Shown: positions 20,430 to 32,658 of the stretch, piece after piece | Position numbering within the stretch: position 1 is the first letter of the stretch | How the letters are laid out: every line of letters starts with the position of its first letter | NCBI GenBank assembly: GCA_037974665.1 | Contig: CM075778.1 | Span: 26,788,001 to 26,852,000, forward strand | Reading direction: 5' to 3' | Origin: Ehretia macrophylla | Taxonomy: Eukaryota > Streptophyta > Magnoliopsida > Boraginales > Ehretiaceae | DNA: 64,000 nt | Translations under genes and position numbers: made by a program | Notes under the pieces: generated by a model | What the model was told of the DNA's origin: nothing | What the model saw: only the letters and a program-made list of their open reading frames with translations | Databases searched by the model: none

Positions 20430-21900
20430 GTTGTTGTAGAATGAATATCTCTATCGAATATTATATAGTAAATAGATGAGTAGAAGATGTATATCGCATC
20501 ATAGTGTAAATGCTATATTTATAGAGTATTTTTTGAACTGCCTTGGTCACCAAGTTGTTCTACGAATGGGGTTTAATGCAAAAAGCATTTAGGAAAGTAG
20601 AAACTGGAGAATCTTTTAATGGCTAGCTTTCCTTTCAGATATTAGGATATTAATTATGACATATTTTTCTGGGTCTAGGCCAACACCTAGAAAATTCGTA
20701 ATAGTAGGGTCTTATTTATTTAGGGAGGAAGAAGGATAAATAAAGGGATAAAAATGCTTTATGATCAGAGAAAGAGAAGGGGCTTAGTTGGTATGTCATT
20801 GCATCAGTGGGGACCTCTAGGAAGAGGGGATGACCTGTCGAATTGAATTCACATAAAATTACCAGGATGAACACAAGCGAAATTTTGAATTGTAAATAGA
20901 AACAAATCGAAGTGAATGTAAAAGTTGCACAATATTTTGATTTCCTACTTTTTTGATCTTATTCATTAATTTTTTTTTTTAACCTTGAGCAGGATGATTG
21001 GCTTCCTGTAGGTAACCTTTTCAATCACATTAATTCTGTGTTATTGGCTTAACTAAGAGCTACAAGGGCAAGAGTTTAAGGGGCTAACATTTTGTGATGA
21101 TTTTGTAGGTATAAAAAATTTTGTTGTTGTATATTTTGCTTAATTTTTAGATACTTAAAAGCGATTCGTGTGAGTTTAGAAGGTGAAATTAACCTATTCA
21201 GCCCATTTTTAAAGAATTTTTAGGTAAAAGTTAAAGATAAAAAAGACTTAAAAAATAAGAAATTCCAAAATGAAGTTTTTCAAAAAAGATTTTTGCGAAA
21301 CTGTTTTTACGTAATGTAACCCTCCATAATTTTTTAAAGTCCATTGCCCTCAAAATTTGTTAATGCGCAGCATTGCTCAACATAGTCAATTAGTCATTTG
21401 TTTTTACTTCTAATTAAAGTTCTACTATTGAAAGATTTATAACTTAGAAGCTAAAATTTCATAGGTGGGCCAAAAAGAGCTAGCTTTAATCTTGTTATAC
21501 TTGTATAACTCTAAACCATATAGTAAAACATTAAAACCATTAGATATTTACAATTGCATGCACGATTATAGACCACATTACGTAATGGACATTAATGTAA
21601 ATCTTTTCGAAATAATAATAAACTACACTCACATGATATCCAAAGCGAATCCCAATTAAAATTAATGAAAACGAAACCTAAAATTCCCAAAAGGAAACAA
21701 AATAAAGACCTTAAGCACGAACAAAAGGCATTCTCCTTGCTCCAAAGCAAGACGACATGACCAGTGGAGAAAAATACTCCGTACCTGCTAAAAATAGTTG
21801 ACAAAAGAAAAATAAACTAGTTTTAAACTCAACAAGTGACTCTCCCCTAGGAAAAATAGTATGGAAACGTAATACAAGAAGTTGTGGTGCTATTTACCCT
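20430..21900. other. RING 3 upstream flank
   Basis: TATAAATA on the minus strand at 20516-20523. Longest intact version of the upstream flank shared with RING 5, 6 and 8. It includes 'gaccttgagcaggatgattgg'-like sequence near 20985 and the 'gcacgaacaaaaggcattctc' block. The minus frame at 21592-21804 is repeated at 39159-39371 but begins at TTG, so I do not call it a gene. Confidence 0.5.
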
Positions 21901-22029
21901 TTAAAGTAATTAGAAGTTTAGGTAAGTAATCTCCAATGAAAGATCACCTCAATATTATTGTGCATTGAATTAATCCAATGTACTAAATCCATTAAACAGG
22001 TAGCCCTTTCCATCAACACTCCACTCTCT

Positions 22030-22036
22030 TATAAAA
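22030..22036 (+). promoter_or_regulatory. TATA box of first-exon module, copy 3
   Basis: TATAAAA, 117 bases before the ATG at 22147, in the conserved promoter block, with a (GA)n run in the leader. Confidence 0.5.
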
Positions 22037-22146
22037 CCCTCACATTTTTCTCACCCTTACACTCATCAGTTGCATGCTAGCATTAGTCATCTCTCATATT
22101 CATGGATATGTAGTTTGGAGAGAGAGAGAGAGAGAAGTAGATCGAG

Positions 22147-22194
22147 ATGGGGGAAGGGGTTCAACTTAGTTCCACTTCCATAAACGTGGAAAAG
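22147..22194 (+). CDS. Orphan first coding exon, copy 3
   Basis: Reads as the copy at 6121 except that Pro-7 is Leu (MGEGVQLSSTS). The donor site AAG|GTATCC is intact. The module lies head-to-head with RING 3 (start codons about 1.7 kb apart). No downstream exon is identified; the small frame equivalent to 7440-7616 is largely deleted here. Confidence 0.4.
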
Positions 22195-24385
22195 GTATCC
22201 TTGTTTTCACATATATGTATGTCCCTAAATGCATAGAAATTTATATGCACATATGTGTGTGCGCGCGCGCGTGTATGTGTGTGTTTGTGAGCCAGTTGCA
22301 TGTTTCTTGATATTTGGTGGGTAAATTGATATTTTTGACCTATATGTGTGTGTGTGTGTGTGAGTCAGTTGCATGTTTCTTGATCTTTGGTGGGTAAACT
22401 GATATTTTTGACATTTTAATCCTGAATTTATGGATTCGACTTTTGCGTGAACTTCATCATATACTTTTGGATATTCATATATTTACTCTCAAAAAGTGAG
22501 TTTTGTTCAGAAAAAAAAAAGGAAATATTAAATGGTAAATTAAGTGAAATTTATAAATTTCATTTTTCTAATTCTTGATCTTTATTCTTGGCTTAATCTT
22601 TTCTCAATCTTCATCATTTCGAATCTGCATCCTTATGTCTTATATCGTGTATAAGTTTCTTCATCATTAATTCTGTTTGATATATTTTATAATTTTCTAA
22701 AAATTAAAAATGTTTCCATTTTCTCTTTTGTATTTTCATTTTATTCTGAATTATACAGCTAAAATCTTTTTCTAGATTTTGTTTTCTCATTTAGATATTG
22801 AAGGTTGTGCTTTGACCTGCTTTGAAGCATGATTTTGTTTATGTTGGCTCACTTTTTTTGTTTTATTATCTATTTTTGGTTTTCTTTTTTTATTTTATCT
22901 GATCATGAATTTTCTTGACTAATTCCGTGTGCTATATCCTTTTCTTAAAAGGTTCTTGAATATTCTATCCAAAGGTCTCCTAGAAAGAAAAAAAGTTATA
23001 ATTATTATAGAGAAAAAATTAAGTCTTATAGAAAAACTTTTATCTATGTTCTATAGGGAAAAATGTTTAATCCATCTACATGGAGTTTTCTTCGGCTTCG
23101 TGTTTATATTAATGTGACTTTTTGAGCTTGATAATTTTTTTAGTAAAATTCATTGAAATGTGTAAATGATATTTGCTTTCCATTAATTTTGTTTCTTTCC
23201 TTTTTTATTTTTTTCTTTTAATCATGGATTTTTTAATGATTGGTAACAGCGCATTTTGCTTATTAGAGTCTAAAGACAACCATCATGAGTTTGAATGTTT
23301 ATTAAACATTAAATTTCAAACAATGAATAAACAAGTTCATTTGGATCTTAATTAAGGGTTATGCCTCCTTTTATATAATTAATTAAAAGATTAGATAATA
23401 TATTTGCTTTTATTGTCCTTCTATAAAAGCTTGTCGTTCTAATGCAAACCTTTGTGGCATGCAGAGTCTAAATTAGACATTCATGAGAATATTTATGGAA
23501 TCTTTTGACTGTGCTAGAGTATAATAGAATGAGACATACGTGTTGAAAGAACGTTTTTTTATTAGTATCTCATCTTTTTACTTTTTGACAATTTGTAGTA
23601 CATGTCGGCATATCTATCAACATTAACTACGGTAGTTGCTCATGGCATTTCAATTGATTATAATCTGTGCAGGGTTTTCCTCACATGATAGTTAGTACTT
23701 GATACAATGCGTTTTATACTCACCTAGCATAATTAATACTTCGTGATTTCTTACAATCTTTCACAATTGATTACAATATGTGCAGGGCATTTCAATTGAT
23801 TATAATCAGTGCAGGGCTTTCCTCACATGATGGTTAGTACTTGATACAATCGTAAGATTTCAAAAACTATGATCTAAAGTGACAGTGAAAGAGTATCGGG
23901 AATATGTTGGAATATTTGAGGTTGACATTTTTTCGAGTAAGAGATGAATGAGAAATTAATATTCAAGATTAACGTTATTTTATTAATTTATTGAAAATCG
24001 ATTTCTCATTTACGAAAGAGGAAACCGTTTAGCCCTTATATAAGAATTAATGTTGCATTAACCTGCATTTGAATTTTCGTAAGGACGTACAACTTGGCAA
24101 ATCAAATGCATTGGAATATAAGGTCAACAGGCAGTTCAAATGCATTTGCAATCATATGCATTAAGGAGTTTCAACTCTAACTTAAGGACATAGTAAACTT
24201 CACAAGCCACGATTCCTTAACTCCTTTATTTATTTATTTATCTATTTCAGTTTCCTGTAATATAATTTTTATTTATTTCAGTTTCCGATTTCTTTCAATT
24301 CATTCTATAAAATGTCTTTGTCTTTAGTTAACTGTTATAACCCTACTAAATAGTTTCAGTCCAGTCAAGCATTATAAATCTCTAA
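22195..24385. other. Intron-like and repeated non-coding block
   Basis: Same order as 6169-8478: GT repeats (one with a GCGCGCGC interruption near 22260), T-rich sequence, the 60-residue frame at 23173-23355, then the pre-CACTA block. A deletion of about 120 bases near 23430 removes most of the small ORF seen at 7440. No gene called. Confidence 0.4.
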
Positions 24386-24795
24386 CATTACAAAAAAATT
24401 GCCAAAAACGAAGGCTAAAATCCGTCTCATTTCCATCGCCAAATGGGTCAGGGCAACGGCAAATGGACAAAAATCGTCCATCGCCAAAAAAATTGTCGCC
24501 AAATTCGCTTTCCGTCACCAGTTCATCTTCTTTTGCGACTAATTTTTTTTTTTTTTTTATCACTGTTCTGTCGCCAAAAGTCGTCTCCAAACTGTCTCCA
24601 AAAATTGTCATCTCCAAAGCGTTTCCAAAAGTTATCGTTTCTAAACCGTCTCCAAAAATTGTCGTCTCCAAAAATTGTCATCTCCAAACCATCTCCAAAA
24701 GTTGTCGTCTCCAAACCGTTTTCTAGTGTTTTCATCTCCAATTCGTCTTCAACCTACTACTCCATTCCATCGCTAATCTTTAAATAATTTTTTTG
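24386..24795. mobile_element. CACTA-like terminus, copy 3
   Basis: CATTACAAAAAAATTGCC start, subterminal 'gtctccaaa' motifs, one extra repeat unit compared with 8479-8873, poly-T end. Confidence 0.55.
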
Positions 24796-24922
24796 TGGGT
24801 AATTTTTTTAATTTAAATAGCATTATTAATTTTTTTAAAAAATATCAAATTACTATAAAAAATTAATTTAAAATTTAAATTTATATAAATAAAAAGTATA
24901 TAATATAAACTTTAAATTTAAA

Positions 24923-25288
24923 TTAAATACACACAAGTGAAAAGTTTAAAATTACGGGAGTATACATTGAGTTCATATTTGAGTGAGTAATTACATGGAG
25001 TTCATATTTGAGGGAATTATTAAGCCGAAGCACCATTGCAACTACATGGAGTTCATATAAGTGTGTAATGTAGCTATTAGTCATCTCTAAGTAGGCTGCT
25101 GGCAGCTTTTGATCATTCAATTCCTCGACTTCCTCTTCTGAACTTTTCGCTTGTTCTTCATACGACTTCACTTGATCCTCCAAGCCTGTGAGATGTGAAT
25201 ATGCCTCCACAAAAATTTGGACATACTTTGGTTTTTTGTAGTTTTCCTGTTTAGTCTGGAAGAAGATGAAACAGAAGAAAATAAGCAA
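24923..25288 (-). pseudogene. CACTA transposase-like tail, copy 3
   Basis: Differs from the 8998-9363 copy by one residue within the coiled coil (KLPAAY for KLSAAY). Same position relative to the CACTA-like terminus. Remnant without a catalytic domain. Confidence 0.4.
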
Positions 25289-27000
25289 AGAACAAAGATA
25301 ATACCAAAATGATACCTATACAAATAAATGATACCTTGAATGAAGTCAATTTCATAGGTTATTGAAAGAGATGAGTATCACAGAAATATGCTCGAAATGC
25401 AAAGTAAACCTAATAATCTACAACAAACAACACAACCACAAATGGCTTGAAGATGAATTCCTTAGGCTTATATGAATGGAGTTTCATCATCTTTATGATG
25501 TAGTTGCAGGTAATACCAAGCGAGAAAGCTTTATCATGTTTTCATTTAATACTTAAATCCGTTACTGCTTATTACAATTAAGAATTTTAAAAATGCATTT
25601 GGTACCTTATTTTGTTTTAAGGATGTATAAATCTTCTAATGTATTTAGCCAACCTGCAAGATTAAAAGCTCCAACTTCTTAGATAATTTGTATTAAAGAC
25701 TCAACATCATAAAGGAAAAATAAATGATGACTCCATAATCATTATAAAACAAATAAAGTTCTAATCACCAACAGGACCAAATAATTCCTGCATACATTTA
25801 TATTTAGCTAATATATATATATATATATATATATATTTTGATACGATTTGTGCTTGAGCTATGGAGTTGATTAATTCCACTTTGGTGGCAAAAATTGTCT
25901 AATTTCTACTAACAGAGACTACTAATATGTCATTGACTCGCTAATTCATCATCTTGTATGTGTATGTTTACTTGGGATAACATCATAATTTCTAATAGAA
26001 TTAAACTAAAACGATTTCTAAAGACTATAAAATGATGTTTAAATCTCCTCTTTACTTTTATCTTAATTCCCTGATTACATATGTTGATAAAACATTAAAT
26101 CCTTATTTACAAATCGAGTTTACCTTTTCTTAACTATTACCAATCTTCTTACAGATCAATACAACATATCACCACTTTCTCAAACTTTCCCAGTGCCTAC
26201 ATATCTCTACAACTCCAATAATAGTTCGCGCACACACACACTTGATTAGTTCTTCTTCCCAAAATAACACATATATACACTCTTTCAACCATAAAGAATT
26301 ATAGTATGTATTACTATAATTATGTAGTATTATAGTATGTATTACTCAGAGTTGTTTTGGGAACTTCCTAATTTAATTTTCTTACTATATCAATTTTATG
26401 AACTTTCTCTTTCTTGTTGTTAGTGGCTTGGTTTGGTATAGGGAATATACAAAAGCATGGAATTTTATATTGTAAAAATTGCAGGATCAAAAGGATTGAA
26501 AAAAGAATAGTTCGGTATATGAAACTATCTCTTCATGCTATATTTTGTAAAATTTTTAGGTCAAATAGATCACAACTAACACATCATACTATAAAATATA
26601 GTTCGTTATATGAAACTATCATAAAAAACGTTAGGCCTATTTTGAGTCATTGTCGACACTCTTACTTTACATTTTTATAAGAAATTATTTTCACGGCTTA
26701 AATCTATAAGGTTACGTGAAGACAATTTTATTGTTAGTATATTAGACAAAAGCATCATTACTTGATCTTTATTATCATAACATTCAAGTCCAATAGAGCC
26801 TTGTCAAAACATTATAATGAGATGGTAATAAACATAACATTATGCCCAAATTCAATTTAGTAAGATTGAAATTTTATATGTCAAAGATTTTCATAGAATT
26901 TGAAAATTCACGTACATTAGCATTGTACCTAAAGAAAAAGAATTTATAATTTTACATTGGATAAAACAATGAATAATACAAAAAAAAAATCCAACTACTC
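25289..27000. other. Non-coding repeated stretch and RING 4 downstream flank
   Basis: Counterpart of 9364-11096, with an (AT)n run at about 25810-25837. The 88-residue plus frame at 26414-26680 starts at TTG and is broken in the sister copies; not called. Ends in the RING 3' flank. Confidence 0.45.
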
Positions 27001-27759
27001 TTAACAATCCTGGTCTACTATTAATGTTGTCGCTCTACAGATAGGTCAAACATTATTTTGCAGGAGCTACATCTTTATGCAATCGGCATGGTATTGATCA
27101 TGCCCACATTGGAGAGTTGCTAAATCATCATTATTTTCGAACTCATCTTGACAAACAACACATATATCATCACATTCTTCTTCATTCCCTTCTCGCTTGT
27201 AAGTTCGTGTCTTCAGATGCTTTGAGATTGTCTCTGCCTGCAGAGATTGTATTTCTTCATCATCAAATAGCTCTGCAACTTCATCTGTGATAATTATTAT
27301 TTCTTCTACCGGGGAGATCATATGATGAAAATCGTTCAATACTAATGTTTCTTCCTCTAATGGATCATGCCTTGTGAAGTTGTTCTGCATATGGTTAACG
27401 ATTTGATGATCAACATATATGTACGAAGAATCATAAATTGTTCGAAAGGATGGAACGTATAATCCTTGCTACAAAGAGTACAAGTGATGGCCATGTACCG
27501 CCATTGGTGAGTTGCCATAGACGAAAGGAGTGCCTCGCGGCACGGAATGATCATAGCCTTGATGATGAATGTTATTTCTTCTTCTATAAGCGCGTTGTGT
27601 GGCTGGTGGGTTTTGCCTCTGTTGATTAATATCTGGAGCAGTGTTGTTACAATGGCTCAAACTAGCCTTGACGATGGTGATGATGATGATGATGACGACG
27701 AGGATGATGATGAGTGTTGTTGTGAGGAGTGAATCTTGGTCGTCGAGGCACGTTGTCAT
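27001..27759 (-). pseudogene. RING-H2 gene, broken by three stops (RING 4)
   Basis: Group A copy with an in-frame ATG (27757-27759) and the Ile-rich stretch. Three nonsense changes are visible in one frame: CAG to TAG after GHHLYSL; TGG to TAG at the RING tryptophan after ADCIKM; TGC to TGA at a zinc-ligand cysteine, first of the last pair. The rest, including SKHLKTRTYK and CVVCQDEFENNDDLATLQCGH, is well conserved. TATA box present at 27842-27849. Without the last three RING positions it cannot be a ligase. Confidence 0.75.
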
Positions 27760-28319
27760 GTTGCTGCAGAATGAATATCTCTATCGAATACTTGTAAATA
27801 GATGAGTAGAAGATGTACATCGCATCATAGTGTAAATGCTATATTTATAGAGTCTTTTTTGAACTGCCTTGGTGACCAAGTTGTTCTACGAGTAGGGTTT
27901 AATGCAACAAGCAAAATTTAGGAAAGTAGAAACTGTACAATTTTTTAACGGCTAGTTTTTCTTTCGGGTATTAGGATACTAATTATGACATATTTTTCGG
28001 ACTTGTGGTCCAGCCCCATACCTAGAAACTTTGAAATAGTGAGGTTTTACTTATTTAGGGAGGATGATGATGCTTAATTTATGATATCAAAGAAAGAGAA
28101 GGGGTTTGGTTGGTATGTCATTGAGTCTGTGGAGGAAACTGTAGGAACAATAGTGAATGTAAAAATTGCACAATATTTTGATTTGCTACTTTTTTATCTT
28201 GTTCACTAATGGCCTTTTTTTTTAAAAAAAAAAAAAACCTTGAGCAGGATGATTGGCTTCCTGCAGGTAACCTTTTCAATCAGATATCAAGTTTTTAAAT
28301 AGACTATTTGGGACCACAT
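27760..28319. other. RING 4 upstream flank, ending at PPR fragment junction
   Basis: RING upstream flank up to 'ggtaaccttttcaatca' (about 28280). There the similarity to 21010 and 32060 ends and foreign sequence carrying a PPR remnant starts. An A/T-run lies at about 28216-28235. Confidence 0.45.
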
Positions 28320-28607
28320 TAATTTTGCACTCAACCGAAACCCATTGCTCAAAACATAAGTATAAATTTTCTGTCATGCCTCAAGTGCCCCTATTTTTGC
28401 GCAAGCAGAGAGCACGGAAACAAGAGTCAAATCATTATGCCGCACACCCTTCCCCTCCTTCTCCACCATCCCAAAAAACACCTCCAACGCCTTTTCGTGC
28501 ATTCCATTCCAAAGCAACACACTTTCAAGCTTAATTCTCTCGCCACTTTCCTGCCCCCATAATCCATCCAAGACAGATTTAAGCATTGCAACCAGGGGTA
28601 AATCCAT
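28320..28607 (-). pseudogene. PPR protein fragment
   Basis: The minus strand encodes MHEKALEVFFGMVEKEG, then NDLTLVSVLSACAKIGALEA, a typical end of one pentatricopeptide repeat and start of the next (plant PPR proteins bind organellar RNA). The frame stops at TGA (28374-28376), but after it QKIYTYVLSNGF continues the PPR pattern in the same frame; a Gly codon at that place is usual in the family. The fragment covers about 1.5-2 repeats of what would be a protein of several hundred residues. A dead insertion of gene sequence. Confidence 0.65.
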
Positions 28608-28918
28608 AATTTTGCTTAGTGGAAGCTAAAAACACAATTGAATATTCATATAGGAATAACTTTTTCCAGAAGGGGTTAAATTGATTTTTAACGTAAAAAT
28701 ACTTTCAAAGTACACATATTTTAAAACAATACAACTCTAACTCACTTTTTAATAACTCCCTTCTTAGGGCTAGTAGAGCTACAGTCCCACTAACAACCCC
28801 TACTGACCCCCAAGTAAATCCGTCTATGAATGCAACCTTTGGACGTCTATGAAAAGACGCTATTTTAAAATGCAAGGTTTTAAGCAAAAAATAGTTGCCA
28901 TAAGAAACGCGTCAACTC
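28608..28918. other. Unique non-coding stretch
   Basis: Not repeated elsewhere in the window. No gene, RNA or element ends recognised between the PPR fragment and the Tourist-like element. Confidence 0.35.
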
Positions 28919-28921
28919 TAA

Positions 28922-30106
28922 GGGAGTGTTTGGTTCACAGATAGATTTTTCATTCCGGATATTCCTAGGAATGTCATTTCTGAGAATGTGGTTAAAAGTG
29001 TTTGGTTTGTTAAAAATATTAATGGGAATATTTTGTCGAGTTTCTAGGAATATTATTTTATTATGTTTGGTTTAGACTCAATATTTTTAGGAGTGTTGAA
29101 TAATTTTTCAATAATGCCCCTAACTCAAAAAACAAGAATATCAAACAAAGTGTACAAGTATAGATACATTTTGCATACTTTTACTAGTATGCGAGTAAAA
29201 AATATTTAACGTATTAATACAACGTAAACAAATTTATTTTTATAATTTATAAATTTTAACTTGACACATCAAAATTAGAAAATTAAATTTATTACATTTT
29301 TAAAAAATTAAAAATTATTTATTATATTTGAATTTTTTTAATTTTTATATTTATTTAATTTAAAATTTTAAAATCTACAATTTAGCATTAAAAATAATTT
29401 TAAATATAAAATTCTAGTGTAACTTAGAAAATTGATAATTTTTATTTATTTCATTTTATTTATTATTTTTATTGTTATTCTTTTATTTAGTCTAATTTTT
29501 TTTTAGTTTATGTAGTTTTATTTTATTTTATTCTCACTAATCTTATTTTGTTTATTTTATTTTATTATTCTATTTTATCATTTCCTTTTTTATTTTTATT
29601 TTTATTCTATTTCATTTTAGTTTCGTTTTATTTAATTTTATTTAATTTTTTTTTCTTTTTATCTTATTCTTTTATTTTATTATAATTTATTTTATTTATT
29701 TTTTTCTTATTTTAATTAATTTTCTTATTTTATTATTTTATTTTTTACATTATTTTATTTTATCTTATTTTCTTTACTTCTCTTTTTTAGTTTTTTTTTA
29801 AATTTATTTTTTATTATTTTATTTTTTTCATTATTTTATTATTTCTATTTTATTTTTTGAATGATTTTATTGTATTTATTTTAATTTTGTATTTTCAAAG
29901 ATGAGTATTTGTGTCTTTTATTTTTCTCAAACGTATTCCTACAACTTAATATTCCAACCCCTCACATGGGAATAAAAATTGACCAAATTATGAGAATATT
30001 GGATTTTCAGGAATATTTTTTATTCCACGAACCAAATATAAAAATATCATATTTCAAATTTCACATTCTCAAGAATCTTGTAACATTCTACGAACCAAAC
30101 ACACCT
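28922..30106. mobile_element. Tourist/Harbinger-like non-autonomous element
   Basis: Left end GGGAGTGTTTGGTTC; right end read inward AGGTGTGTTTGGTTC. It is flanked by TAA on both sides (28919-28921 and 30107-30109). TAA duplications and a GGG..TGTTTGGTT terminus are typical of PIF/Harbinger (Tourist) elements. The ends extend as an imperfect inverted repeat ('ggaatgtcatt' and 'gagaatgtgaa' areas). The interior (about 29250-29890) is extremely AT-rich low complexity with no transposase. Present once in the window. Confidence 0.65.
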
Positions 30107-30109
30107 TAA

Positions 30110-30722
30110 AAGTATCTAGTACCCAACAAAATAGTGAAATATCTAAATTGTCATTCGAAAGTTAATACATAAACTCCAAGTTTCATAGCATCCAAGGAAA
30201 TAATATCCATACCACGAACACTACAAGTTTTTCCATGTTTATCGTGAAGCAAACAAATGTGCAGAACAGATTGGATCGCCAATTATGGGATTACTCAAGA
30301 TTTGGACCGTCATTCTTTGGACCATCTCTCACATTAACTTTTAGTTCTTGTTGAGAAGGATAGAGTGTGCGAATCCACCATCAGGACCACCTAATGATTA
30401 AAATATGTAGCACTTGTGATAAGAAGTTAAATAAGGAACAACTGAAAAAATATATCACTACTTGATCTTTGTATCGATTAATTAAATATTGTAGGAAATC
30501 TATTATCATCACACTCCAGCCCATAGAGCCTTGTCAAAACATTATAATGAGTTTGTAATACATATAACATCATGTCCAAGTTCAAATTTGGTGAAATTGA
30601 AATTTTATATATCGAAGATTTTCATTGAAATTGAATATTCACATTAACATTGTACCTAAAATTATAATTTTACAATGGATAAAACCAGGAATAATACAAA
30701 AATAAAATAAAATCCAACTACT
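30110..30722. other. Unique stretch then RING 5 downstream flank
   Basis: About 30110-30390 is unique and without recognisable features. From about 30395 the RING 3' flank begins. Confidence 0.4.
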
Positions 30723-31471
30723 CTAACAATCCTGGTCTAATATAAGTGTTGTCGCTCTACAGATAGGACAAACATTATTTTGCAGGAGCCACTTCTTTAT
30801 GCAATTGGCATGGTATTGATCATGCCCACAGCGGAGAGTTGCTAATTCATCATTATTTTCAAACTCATCATGACAAACAACACATGTATCATCACCTTCT
30901 TCTTCATTCCCTTCTCGTTGATGCTTTGAGATTGTCTCCGCCTGCAGAGATTGTATTTCTTCATCATCATCAAATAGCTCTCAAACTTCGTCGACGTCTA
31001 CGATAATTGTTTATTCTACAGGCCACATCGTACGATGAAAATCATTCAATACTAATGTTTCTTCCTCTAATGGATTATGCCTAGTGAAGTGGTTCTTTAT
31101 ATGGTTAACAATTTGATCACCATTTATGTACAGATCATTATTATGTGTTGGAATGGATAGAATGTATAATCCTCGTTGCAGAGAATACAAGTGATCATGG
31201 CCATGGACCGCCATTGGTGAGCCGCCATAGACGAAAGGAGTGCCTCGAGGCATGGAATGATCATAGCCTTGATGAAGATGATGATGAATGTTATTTCTTC
31301 TGCTATAAGCGCGTTGTGTGACTGGTGGGTTTTGTCTTTATTGATCAAAATCTGGAGCAGTTTTGTTACCATGTCTCAAACCAGCGTGATGATGATTATG
31401 GCCTTGACGACGATGATGATGATGAGTGTTGTTGTGAGGAGTGAATCATGGTCGTCGAGGCACGTTGTCAT
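30723..31471 (-). pseudogene. RING-H2 gene, broken (RING 5)
   Basis: Group B copy ending in TAG. The promoter-proximal ATG (31469-31471) leads to a short frame because of the 17-bp segment. In the body frame three stops are visible: CAA to TAA in DQQRQ, GAA to TAA after MWPVE, and AGA to TGA in the DEVRELF segment. The RING itself keeps all eight ligands (CVVC, CGH, H, C, CPIC). The first two stops are shared with RING 6. The TATA box has changed to TATAAGTA. Dead copy. Confidence 0.75.
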
Positions 31472-32486
31472 GTTGTTGCAGAATGAATATCTCTATTGAA
31501 TACTATATAGTAAATAGATGAGTAGAAGATGTATATCGCATCATAGTGTAAATACTATACTTATAGAGTATTTTTTGAACTGCCTTGGTCACCAAGTTGT
31601 TCTACGAGTGGGGTTTAATGCAACAAGCATTTTGGAAAGTAGTAACTGGACAATCTATTATCGACTAGCTTTTCTTTCAGGTATTAAGATACTAATTATG
31701 ACATATTTTTCTGGGTCCAGGACAACACCTAGAAAATTCGTAATAGCAGGGTCTTATTTATTTAGGGAGGAAGAAGGATAAATAAAGGGATCAAAATGCT
31801 TTATGATCAGAGAAAGAGAATGGGCTTAGTTGGTGTGTCATTGGATCGGTGGGGACCTCTAGGAAGAGGGGACGACTTGTCGAATTGAATTCACATAAAA
31901 TTACCAGGATGAACACAAGCGAAATTTTGAATTGTAAATAGAAACAAATCGAAGTGAATGTAAAAGTTGCACAATATTTTGATTTCCTACTTTTTTGATC
32001 TTATTCATTAATTTTTTTTTTTTAACCTTGAGCAGGATGATTGGCTTCCTGTAGGTAACCTTTTCAATCACATTAATTATGCGTTATTGGCTTAACTAGG
32101 AGCTACAAGGGCAAGAGTTTAAGGGGCTAACATTTTGTGATGATTTTGTAGGTATAGAAAATTTTGTTGTTGTATATTTTGCTTAATTTTTAGATATTTA
32201 AAAGCGATTTGTGTGAGTTTAGAAGGTGAAATTAACCTATTCAGCCCATTTTTAAAGAATTTTTAGGTAAAAGTTAAAGATAAAAAAGACTTAAAAAATA
32301 AGAAATTCCAAATTGAAGTTTTTCAAAAAAAGATTTTTGCAAAACTGTTTTTACGTAATGTAACCCTCCATAATTTTTTAAAGTCCATTGCCCTCAAAAT
32401 TTGTTAATGCGCAGCATTGCTCAACATAGTCAATTAGTCATTTGTTTTTACTTCTAATTAAGTTCTACTATTGAAAGCTTTATAAC
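31472..32486. other. RING 5 upstream flank, cut by copia element
   Basis: Nearly identical to 37997-39010; at 'gctttataac' (32486) the copia LTR begins. No gene. Confidence 0.6.
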
Positions 32487-32658
32487 TGAAGACTGAGGAA
32501 AAGTGGTTTTACTCAATCATATATCTGTTACAGTATGGTCCTATTTATACCACACCAAGATACAACAGCAGTTATGATAAGGACTTACAAGATAACGAAA
32601 AGCTCAAAAGATTACAACAAATAATAGCTAAAAGTAATCTGGTATTTATCGTCTATCA
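32487..32658 (-). repeat. 3' LTR of copia element
   Basis: 172 bases with TG...CA ends, containing a TATA box (TATAAATA on the minus strand, 32542-32549). Preceded on the minus strand by the polypurine tract CTTAAGAGGGGG. The polyprotein stop codon TGA is the first three bases of the LTR. No second LTR exists in the window. Confidence 0.75.

Noticed and set aside
21592-21804. 70-residue minus frame repeated at 39159-39371
   Set aside because: Starts at TTG, hydrophobic without domain, lies in a flank repeat that is non-coding in the diverged copies.
26414-26680. 88-residue plus frame
   Set aside because: Starts at TTG and is broken by one-base indels in the sister copies near 10638 and 48249.
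29909-30109. 66-residue plus frame
   Set aside because: Lies inside the Tourist-like element and ends in its terminal repeat.
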